Below are positions 1-5,429 of a stretch of 10,172 bases of DNA, one piece after another. The position numbers and the translations under genes are program-made. The notes beneath the pieces are model-generated. The model was not told the DNA's origin, searched no databases, and was given only the letters and a program-made list of their open reading frames with translations. This stretch comes from Microbacterium sp. (GTDB taxonomy: Bacteria > Actinomycetota > Actinomycetes > Actinomycetales > Microbacteriaceae), in contig DQHP01000042.1 in NCBI GenBank assembly GCA_003524435.1, positions 1-10,172 on the forward strand, in the 5' to 3' direction. Every line of letters starts with the position of its first letter. Position 1 is the stretch's first letter.

Positions 1-464
1 TCACGCACGTCGTCGCGGGCATGGGCCCCGGCCCGTTCACCGGCCTTCGCATCGGCATTGCTACGGCCCGCGCCTTTGCGCTCGGACGCGGCATCGCTGT
101 GATCCCGGTGCCCAGCCATTTTGCCGCCGCGCTGAGTGTGATCGAAGCGGAGGCACCGGAGACACCCTTCGCGATCGTCACAGATGCCCGCCGCCGCGAG
201 GTCGCGATCAGCGTCTTTGACGGGTTGGATGCTGACGGCATCCCGAATCTCGTCGAGGCCACAGTGCTCGCACCCAGGGTCGACTCTGATGAAAAACTAC
301 GCGGTGTGCACGCGATTGAGGTCGCAACTCTCGATGCGGCAGCACTTGCCCGCGTGGGCCTGCGCGCAGTGAAAGCCGGTCGTGATCTCACCAGCGCCGA
401 GCCGCTCTACCTCCGCCAGCCAGACGTCACCGTCCCCGGCGCACCGAAACGTGTGGGCCTATGA
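1..464 (+). CDS. tsaB: TsaB, tRNA t6A37 synthesis subunit (5' end missing)
   Basis: TsaB is the non-catalytic ASKHA-fold partner that binds TsaD (with TsaE) in the cytoplasmic complex that transfers the threonylcarbamoyl group to A37 of ANN-decoding tRNAs. The reading frame is already open at base 3 and 153 codons are visible. The diagnostic motif GPGPFTGLRIG lies at the very start (the classical form has Ser in place of the second Pro). It is followed by a short alpha/beta segment and a C-terminal ending with the typical AEPLYLRQPDVT stretch. TsaB proteins are usually about 210-230 residues, so roughly 60-70 N-terminal residues lie upstream of the window. An internal ATG at base 21 sits inside the conserved motif and is not the true start. 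The stop codon overlaps the rimI start (ATGA, 461-464), which indicates translational coupling. Identity is secure from motif and context. Confidence 0.93.
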   Translation, partial: THVVAGMGPGPFTGLRIGIATARAFALGRGIAVIPVPSHFAAALSVIEAEAPETPFAIVTDARRREVAISVFDGLDADGIPNLVEATVLAPRVDSDEKLRGVHAIEVATLDAAALARVGLRAVKAGRDLTSAEPLYLRQPDVTVPGAPKRVGL

Positions 465-904
465 CGATCCGCGTCGCGACTCCCGCCGACCTTGACGCGA
501 TCATGGCGATCGAGAATGCGTCATTTCCCGCCGATGCGTGGAGCGCCGAGTCCATGGCGGCTGAACTGTCGACCGACTACAGCCACTATCTCGTCGACGA
601 AGATGAGAGCACAATCATCGGCTACGGCGGACTCCGTGCGATTCGCGGAAATGCGGATGCTGACATCCAAACCATCGCATTCCTCGAAGCGCGCAGGGGA
701 GAGGGGCGTGGACGAGCGTTGTTGCGGGCGCTTCTTACCGAAGCATCCGCTCGTCGTGCCCGCGAGGTGTTTCTCGAAGTACGCGCAGATAATCCCGCTG
801 CCGAAGCGTTGTATCTGTCGGAAGGTTTCGAAGAGATTGGCCGTCGGCCGCGGTATTACCAGCCAGATGATGTGGATGCGATCGTGATGAAGGTGAAACT
901 ATGA
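461..904 (+). CDS. rimI: RimI-type GNAT N-alpha-acetyltransferase
   Basis: This 147-residue GNAT-fold enzyme transfers an acetyl group from acetyl-CoA to protein N-termini; the family archetype acetylates ribosomal protein S18. Visible motifs are the ADIQTIAF strand before the acetyl-CoA loop (about residues 67-74), the acetyl-CoA pyrophosphate loop R79-x-x-G82-x-G84, and the FLEVRADNPAAEALYLSEGF block (104-123). By alignment with E. coli RimI (Glu103, Tyr115), the likely catalytic residues are Glu106 and Tyr118. Length matches the family. The start is the ATG overlapping the tsaB stop, and its own stop overlaps the tsaD start, so it is the middle gene of a coupled tsaB-rimI-tsaD set. The same order occurs in Mycobacterium and other actinobacteria. 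Substrate range cannot be read from sequence; actinobacterial RimI may act on several N-termini. Confidence 0.93.
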   Translation: MTIRVATPADLDAIMAIENASFPADAWSAESMAAELSTDYSHYLVDEDESTIIGYGGLRAIRGNADADIQTIAFLEARRGEGRGRALLRALLTEASARRAREVFLEVRADNPAAEALYLSEGFEEIGRRPRYYQPDDVDAIVMKVKL

Positions 905-2040
905 CCGCTGAACGTCCCGCCGAACGTCCCGCCGAACCCCTGGTGCTGGGCATCGAGACGAGCTGCGACGAAACCGGTATTGGTATCGTCCGAGGTCGCA
1001 CGCTGCTGTCGAACACGATCGCCTCGAGCATGGACGAGCACTCCCGCTACGGCGGTGTCGTTCCTGAGGTCGCTGCCCGCGCACACCTCGAGGCGCTGCA
1101 ACCATCGATTGACGCCGCACTCGCCGAAGCTGACGTGCTACTGGAAGATCTCGATGCGATCGCCGTCACGAGTGGCCCCGGCCTTGCCGGAGCGCTCATG
1201 GTGGGCGTTGGTGCTGCCAAAGGGCTCGCCGTCGCACTCGACAAACCGCTCTACGCCGTGAACCACCTCGTCGGACACATCGCAGCAGACATCGTCACAC
1301 CTGACTCCGAGCCGCTGGAGTATCCGACGATCGCGCTGCTCGTCTCCGGCGGGCACACGTCGCTGCTGCACGTGCGCGACCTGACCACCGACGTCGAATT
1401 GCTCGGCGAGACAATAGATGACGCAGCCGGCGAAGCCTTTGATAAGGTCGCACGGTTGCTGGGGCTTCCGTATCCAGGGGGACCGGAAATCGACCGCGCC
1501 GCCGACGCGTCTCCAGACGGGCCCGGTGATCCGAAGGCGATTCGCTTTCCGAGGGGGCTCTCCAAGGCGTCGGATATGGCCAAGCATCGCTACGACTTCT
1601 CCTTCTCCGGACTCAAGACCGCCGTCGCCCGCTGGATTGAGCGCGAAGAAGCCGCCGGTCGTTCGTTGACCGAGTCGACAAGGGCGGATGTGGCAGCCAG
1701 TTTCCGCGAAGCCGTCGTCGACGTTCTCGTGACAAAAGCGCTCGCCGCATGCGAAGACCTCGGGGTGCCACGGTTGCTGCTCGGCGGCGGAGTCATCGCA
1801 AACAAGCGGCTGCGCGATGTCGCTGTCGCGCGCGCAGAAGCTGCCGGAATCACCGTGCGTATTCCGCCGCTGTCACTGTGCACCGATAATGGGGCGATGA
1901 TCGCAGCCCTCGCCGCAGACCTCATCTCGTCAGGACGCGCACCCTCTACGCTCGCCTTCGGCGCAGACTCGACGCTGCCGGTGACCGAGATCCAGGTCGC
2001 TGTGGCGGCAGGAGATGCGCAGCCCGGAGCACCCGCATGA
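901..2040 (+). CDS. tsaD: TsaD, tRNA N6-threonylcarbamoyladenosine transferase
   Basis: TsaD is the catalytic subunit that moves threonylcarbamoyl from TC-AMP to A37 of tRNA. It has 379 residues, somewhat longer than E. coli TsaD. ASKHA-fold signatures appear in order: GIETSCDETG (17-26), GGVVPEVAARAH (51-62), SGPGLAGALMVG (91-102), the metal-binding HxxxH pair His122/His126 in NHLVGH, VSGGHT (148-153), DDAAGEAFDK (173-182), FSFSGLKTA (233-241), LLGGGVIANKRLR (293-305), and CTDNGAM (327-333) with metal ligand Asp329. The ATG overlapping the rimI stop gives a 12-residue leader (ERPAERPAE) before the conserved core. A GTG at codon 15 (943) would remove it but loses the coupling. The stop overlaps the next start (ATGA, 2037-2040). 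It works with the upstream TsaB and with TsaE, which is not in the window. Confidence 0.96.
   Translation: MTAERPAERPAEPLVLGIETSCDETGIGIVRGRTLLSNTIASSMDEHSRYGGVVPEVAARAHLEALQPSIDAALAEADVLLEDLDAIAVTSGPGLAGALMVGVGAAKGLAVALDKPLYAVNHLVGHIAADIVTPDSEPLEYPTIALLVSGGHTSLLHVRDLTTDVELLGETIDDAAGEAFDKVARLLGLPYPGGPEIDRAADASPDGPGDPKAIRFPRGLSKASDMAKHRYDFSFSGLKTAVARWIEREEAAGRSLTESTRADVAASFREAVVDVLVTKALAACEDLGVPRLLLGGGVIANKRLRDVAVARAEAAGITVRIPPLSLCTDNGAMIAALAADLISSGRAPSTLAFGADSTLPVTEIQVAVAAGDAQPGAPA
910..933 (+). repeat. 12-bp perfect tandem duplication in the tsaD 5' end
   Basis: Two adjacent identical copies of GAACGTCCCGCC (910-921 and 922-933), followed by a further four matching bases. They encode the ERPAERPA leader of TsaD. 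The repeat is in frame and lies before the conserved core, so it probably arose by replication slippage and is likely neutral. Confidence 0.8.
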
Positions 2041-2480
2041 GTGGCCCGACTTTCGAGGATCCGAGCCCAGACGTTGAACGTCCGGCTGGCGCCACACGGA
2101 TGCCCGGGGCACCACGAGACAGCTATACGAAAATGCCCACAGGGCCGGTGGGCATCGAGCCCGTCGTCACCAGCGGCCCGGCAGATACGGGCGGTGTGCC
2201 CAACGTGCAGTGGGCTCCGCACGAGTCGGTCCCCGTTAATGGTCCACACCTGGCGCCGTGGGCACTGGTGGCCGCAATCGTCGCCCTGTGTGCGTCGCTC
2301 TTCGTGGGATGGGGCATCCCACTGGCCATTGTCGCGGTAGTGGCGGCGATCATGTCGCTGCGACGTCCGGTCGAAAATCGGGCCGTGGCGCGCTGGGCCC
2401 TCGTACTCGGCCTCGCCGCCACGCTGTACAGTCTGGGCTGGCTCATCTGGGCCGCCCAGCAGTTCGAGATGCTTGGATAA
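2037..2480 (+). CDS. Small membrane protein, DUF4190-like
   Basis: A 147-residue protein of unknown function. Residues 1-70 are polar and rich in Pro/Gly, without a signal peptide, and are probably a disordered cytoplasmic segment. Residues 72-108 form a long hydrophobic stretch (one or two helices with a GWGIP turn near 91-95). A second hydrophobic segment covers about 117-140, after the linker RRPVENRAVAR. The pattern of hydrophobic helix, 'GIPLAIVA', short basic linker, then 'ARWALVLGLAA' resembles the DUF4190 fold seen in many actinobacterial membrane proteins, but this is a match by eye. The start overlaps the tsaD stop (ATGA), so it is co-translated with the t6A genes. That may reflect operon packing and does not show a shared pathway. 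The next gene begins at or just before its stop codon. Confidence 0.8.
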   Translation: MSGPTFEDPSPDVERPAGATRMPGAPRDSYTKMPTGPVGIEPVVTSGPADTGGVPNVQWAPHESVPVNGPHLAPWALVAAIVALCASLFVGWGIPLAIVAVVAAIMSLRRPVENRAVARWALVLGLAATLYSLGWLIWAAQQFEMLG

Positions 2481-2484
2481 GCGG

Positions 2485-3654
2485 ATGCTGGACGCCTCAG
2501 AAACAGCGGAGCTGCGCGCGCTACATGCTCAGGCCTATGGCCGGGGTGGAGAGCTGTCCGCCTCGGACAGGGCCCGGTTGCGGGATTTGGAGCGGAAGCG
2601 GCGTGGGGAGCCGGTCTCAATACCCGATGAGCTGCCCGGCGCCCGTGCTGCCGACATCCACGGGTCGTTGAGCGAGCGCCGTACTGAGCAAGCGGATCGC
2701 GTCGAAGTGACGAAACGCGTTGAGCGACCGCAGGGAGTCGAAACGGAGCCCGTCGAAACGGAGCCCGACCCCGAAACACCTCCCGCTCCCACCCCCGAAC
2801 CCCGCAAACGCCGCTGGCCGATCGTCGCCGCCGCAGCCGTCGCGATCCTCATCATCGGGCTCGGAACCGGCTGGATACTCTGGGGCTGGAACAGTGCAGA
2901 ATCCGCACTGGTTGTTGCGCATGCCGAGCAGCGTGCCGAGCTGGAGAACTCCGGCGACTATGACCCCGGATCAATCGTCCCGGTCTCAGAACAGCACGGC
3001 GTCGTCGTGTGGCAGGCCGAGAGGTCTGAAGGACAGCAGTACTGCGTCATCATCACGATCGGGTCAAAGGCAGAGAGCGGATGCGGTGTGCTCGATGACC
3101 CCGACGTGGGTTTCCCCAGCACGGCCGTGACCGTGCCCGAAGGTGACAAGCTGGCCGGGCAGAGGTTCTCTGCATTTTTGATACTGTCAGCGTCGGGAGA
3201 GATCGTCCCGACCGTCCAGATCTGGGACGAAACGAACGTCGAGTGGGAACACCAATACACCGACGCGCAACTCGAGGCGATCGCCAGAATTGAAGCCGAA
3301 GGCTTCGATGGCAGAGCACTGAGCGTCCTCGGCTATGACGGCGATACGGCAGTGTGGTCATCCTGGGATAGCCAGGGGCTGTGCGTCATCGCAGAGACAG
3401 ACGGCGGAATCGTACAGGGATGCTCGGGGACGGACGAGCCCAATGCAACGCTCGAAATCCAGGCCATCGTCGCTGGTGTACCCACCAACTACATCGTCCA
3501 TCTTGCCGAGCAGTCGGGTCCGCAACTCACCGTCGTAAAACTTCCGCTGTCGACTCAGGTTGAGGTCGACCCCGAGACGGGTGATGTCATTGAGTTCACG
3601 GTTGATGAGCCGTCATTCGATGACCTGGCGATCGACGACAAAACCGGCGAATAA
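2485..3654 (+). CDS. Single-pass membrane protein with duplicated extracytoplasmic Cys-pair segment
   Basis: Function not recognised. From the ATG at 2485 the protein has 389 residues. Residues 1-40 (LRALHAQAYG, then DRARLRDLE) resemble an N-terminal segment found in hypothetical proteins of Micrococcales. A charged, Pro/Glu-rich linker follows (about 45-106), then a basic RKRR stop-transfer and one membrane helix (about 111-134). The remainder is extracytoplasmic. It contains two similar units, each with a Trp, then CVI, then a second Cys 13 positions on in a GC pair: Cys187/Cys200 and Cys300/Cys313. These probably form disulphides outside the cell. A TTG in the same frame at 2473 would overlap the previous gene by 8 bases. 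The ATG was preferred because GGA at 2475-2477 gives a 7-base spacing. It is the last gene of the tsaB operon; no hairpin separates it from the convergent gene. Confidence 0.82.
   Translation: MLDASETAELRALHAQAYGRGGELSASDRARLRDLERKRRGEPVSIPDELPGARAADIHGSLSERRTEQADRVEVTKRVERPQGVETEPVETEPDPETPPAPTPEPRKRRWPIVAAAAVAILIIGLGTGWILWGWNSAESALVVAHAEQRAELENSGDYDPGSIVPVSEQHGVVVWQAERSEGQQYCVIITIGSKAESGCGVLDDPDVGFPSTAVTVPEGDKLAGQRFSAFLILSASGEIVPTVQIWDETNVEWEHQYTDAQLEAIARIEAEGFDGRALSVLGYDGDTAVWSSWDSQGLCVIAETDGGIVQGCSGTDEPNATLEIQAIVAGVPTNYIVHLAEQSGPQLTVVKLPLSTQVEVDPETGDVIEFTVDEPSFDDLAIDDKTGE
2737..2766 (+). repeat. 15-bp perfect tandem duplication in the linker of the membrane protein
   Basis: Two adjacent identical copies of GTCGAAACGGAGCCC (2737-2751 and 2752-2766), encoding VETEP twice in the acidic, Pro-rich cytoplasmic linker just before the membrane helix. 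It is in frame. Copy-number change here would alter only linker length, so the repeat may vary between strains. Confidence 0.8.
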
Positions 3655-3663
3655 CTTCCTGTT

Positions 3664-4941
3664 CTAGACGCGGTCGGCCAGGATCGCCATTCGTTTCGAG
3701 CCCGCCCTGGTGAGGATCAGCGTCGCAGATGCAGACCCGCGCAGGTTCAGCTTCTTCCGGAACGCTGCGGGGTCAATGTCCATCCCGCGCTTTTTGATTT
3801 CGAGCGTGCCGATGTCGTTGGCGCGCAGCACTGCGTTGATCGCCTTCGGATTCGCCGCGATGACTTCGCGCACGCGGAACGTCTGCACGAACGGACTCGT
3901 CACCGCAGCATCTCCGGTCAGGTACGCGATCTTCTCATCCAGCATCCCCGTATCCAACGCCCGTGCCACGTCGCCGATGAGACGTGCACGGATGACAGCC
4001 CCATCGGGCTCGTGTAGAAAGGCGCCGAGTTCGCGGACTTCAGCGTCTTCAGCATCCGCCGCGCCCGTCAACTCATGCGACTCGTCCCCGCGGATGACCA
4101 GCGCCGCCCGCCGCACACCCTCGCGAGCGAGCGCTCCGGTCCACAGCACGAGCTCGACGACGCTGCCGTCTGCGCTGACCCACTGCGCCTCGGCGTCTTC
4201 GGGCAGGCTGTCACGGTCATGGCCGGGGCCGAGTTTGATTCCGGTCGGGATGCGGGATGCAAGTGCGAACGCCCAGTCCAAGGAGGGGGAGTAATCGGAT
4301 GCTGCGACCCTCCGCGTCTCGCTATGACCCGTCGTGCGCCGGGCAGGGTCAAGCCAGATAGCCGTACCGCTTCTTCGGAGAAGTGCAGCTTCCTCGGATG
4401 AATCTGCCGAATCGATCCGAAGATCGTGCACATCTCCGAAGTTAGTGCTCACGAACTCCTCGGCCGTACTGTGCTGGACAGTGACGAGGGGCTCGCTCCC
4501 ATCGGCGGATGCAAACGGCGCCAAGTTGTAGGCCGCAATCGCCGCGGTGACCTCGTCGGTATCTACCGCCAGCACTCCGAGCCCGGCGCCGGCGAACGCG
4601 AGAGCATCTCCACCGATTCCGCAACCGAGGTCGGCAACGCGTGTGATGCCCGTACGGCGCATGCGCCCGGCATGTCGTGCGGCGACCCCGAGCCGCGTTG
4701 CCTGTTCGAAGCCTGCCCTGGTAAAGAGCATCCGTTCGGCGAAGCCGCCGAACTTCGACACGGCTTTGGTGCGCAGATGCGCCTGACCGACCACGGCAGA
4801 CACCAGATCGGGGGAGTGCCCCGCGGCGCGCAGCATTGACACGGTCTTGGTGACCTCAGCGGCCGAAGAGATCGAACCGACCTCATCGAGCAGCCGAAGG
4901 CCCTCGGGCGTAAGCAACGCGGTCAACTCAGACATCTCCAC
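3664..4941 (-). CDS. Class I SAM-dependent methyltransferase with THUMP-like C-terminal domain
   Basis: A 425-residue predicted cytoplasmic methyltransferase. Residues 1-95 form a helical N-terminal region. The Rossmann core begins at motif I, ADLGCGIGGD (103-112), followed by AVDTD (125-129; Asp127 likely contacts SAM ribose) and a DPAR motif (198-201, 'WLDPARR') at the position of the catalytic (N/D)PP(Y/F) tetrad in nucleic-acid methyltransferases. The last 80 residues (about 345-425: FRVREV, EIKKRGMDIDPAAFRKKL, ATLILTR) match the THUMP-like domain that accompanies this actinobacterial family. RNA is therefore the likely substrate, but this is inference and the modified base is unknown. 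The start is the GTG at 4941, because a -10 box sits 6 bases upstream as in leaderless mRNAs. An in-frame ATG at 4935 is the alternative. It is convergent with the tsaB operon and divergent from groES. Confidence 0.85.
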   Translation of the reverse strand: MEMSELTALLTPEGLRLLDEVGSISSAAEVTKTVSMLRAAGHSPDLVSAVVGQAHLRTKAVSKFGGFAERMLFTRAGFEQATRLGVAARHAGRMRRTGITRVADLGCGIGGDALAFAGAGLGVLAVDTDEVTAAIAAYNLAPFASADGSEPLVTVQHSTAEEFVSTNFGDVHDLRIDSADSSEEAALLRRSGTAIWLDPARRTTGHSETRRVAASDYSPSLDWAFALASRIPTGIKLGPGHDRDSLPEDAEAQWVSADGSVVELVLWTGALAREGVRRAALVIRGDESHELTGAADAEDAEVRELGAFLHEPDGAVIRARLIGDVARALDTGMLDEKIAYLTGDAAVTSPFVQTFRVREVIAANPKAINAVLRANDIGTLEIKKRGMDIDPAAFRKKLNLRGSASATLILTRAGSKRMAILADRV

Positions 4942-4953
4942 GAGTCCAGACTA
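4941..4953 (-). promoter_or_regulatory. Candidate -10 box for a leaderless methyltransferase transcript
   Basis: On the minus strand TAGTCT (4953-4948) fits the TANNNT -10 pattern and lies exactly 6 bases before the GTG at 4941, so transcription would be expected to begin at or very near the start codon. Leaderless mRNAs with this geometry are common in actinobacteria. No convincing -35 hexamer is visible 17 bases upstream, and no well-placed Shine-Dalgarno serves the GTG. A single six-base match is weak evidence alone. Confidence 0.4.
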
Positions 4954-4985
4954 CGTGTGCGGTGACAGGCCCGAAAACGTCGAAA

Positions 4986-5012
4986 CTGGCACTCGCGTTG
5001 CGTGAGTGCCAG
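4986..5012 (+). promoter_or_regulatory. CIRCE operator 1 (HrcA site)
   Basis: CTGGCACTC-N9-GAGTGCCAG is a perfect 9-bp inverted repeat with the standard 9-base spacer. It differs from the consensus TTAGCACTC-N9-GAGTGCTAA only in the outer bases, with compensating changes in both arms. It overlaps the -35 hexamer and part of the spacer of the groES promoter, so bound HrcA would be expected to block RNA polymerase. The hrcA gene is not in the window. Confidence 0.93.
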
Positions 5013-5027
5013 CCGAACGCATACACT
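4998..5027 (+). promoter_or_regulatory. groES-groEL promoter (sigma-A type)
   Basis: TTGCGT (4998-5003) and TACACT (5022-5027) are separated by 18 bases, giving good -35 and -10 matches for a vegetative promoter. The expected transcription start is near 5033-5035, at the first bases of CIRCE 2, which leaves an untranslated leader of about 66 bases. The promoter lies between and partly under two HrcA operators, so expression should rise on heat or misfolding stress when HrcA loses activity. No HspR-type inverted repeat was seen. Confidence 0.65.
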
Positions 5028-5032
5028 TGCAG

Positions 5033-5059
5033 TTAGCACTCTCGGGTTGAGAGTGCGAA
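5033..5059 (+). promoter_or_regulatory. CIRCE operator 2 (HrcA site)
   Basis: TTAGCACTC-N9-GAGTGCGAA. The left arm is an exact match to the CIRCE consensus. The right arm departs at one position, which breaks one of nine pairs. It starts at the predicted groES transcription start, so it is also transcribed and could fold at the 5' end of the mRNA. Its centre is 47 bases from the centre of CIRCE 1. Confidence 0.93.
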
Positions 5060-5099
5060 CAAGTCTTTCGTGTCAGCGTCAAGAAAGAAGAGGTAGACC

Positions 5100-5393
5100 G
5101 TGTCGGTTTCCATCAAGCCGCTCGAAGACCGCATCGTCATCCAGCAGGTCGAGGCAGAGCAGACTACCGCGAGTGGTCTGGTTATCCCTGACACCGCCAA
5201 GGAGAAGCCCCAGGAGGGCGAGGTTGTGGCCGTTGGCCCCGGCCGTATTGACGACAACGGCAACCGTGTTCCGATCGACGTCGCCGTCGGCGACCGCGTT
5301 CTGTACAGCAAGTACGGCGGCACCGAGGTGAAGTTCGGCGCCGATGAGTACCTCGTGCTCTCGGCTCGCGACGTGCTCGCCGTCATCGGCTGA
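5100..5393 (+). CDS. groES: GroES co-chaperonin (Cpn10)
   Basis: This 97-residue subunit forms the heptameric lid that closes the GroEL folding chamber in the cytoplasm. Its length is typical of Cpn10. Visible features are IKPLEDRIVIQ (5-15) at the N-terminus, the mobile loop that contacts GroEL (about 17-34, with hydrophobic anchor LVI at 27-29 and PDTAKEKPQEG after it), the VVAVGPG strand (42-48), the roof-loop region (50-58), and GDRVLYSKYGGTEVKFGADEYLVL (64-87). The start is a GTG preceded by AAGAGG (5088-5093) with a 6-base gap, a good ribosome binding site. groEL follows 36 bases after the stop with no hairpin between, so the two are one operon. Expression is predicted to be repressed by HrcA through two CIRCE sites. 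Confidence 0.97.
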   Translation: MSVSIKPLEDRIVIQQVEAEQTTASGLVIPDTAKEKPQEGEVVAVGPGRIDDNGNRVPIDVAVGDRVLYSKYGGTEVKFGADEYLVLSARDVLAVIG

Positions 5394-5429
5394 ATCCCCT
5401 GAACAACCACTTCACTGACAGGAGGACGA

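Noticed and set aside
1590..2249. 219-codon open frame on the minus strand opposite the tsaD 3' end
   Set aside because: It overlaps conserved TsaD motifs entirely, and its product is Arg/Ser/Ala-rich with no recognisable domain.
4986..5059. HspR (HAIR) element at groES
   Set aside because: The repeats match CIRCE (GCACTC-N9-GAGTGC), and no CTTGAGT-N7-ACTCAAG arrangement is present.
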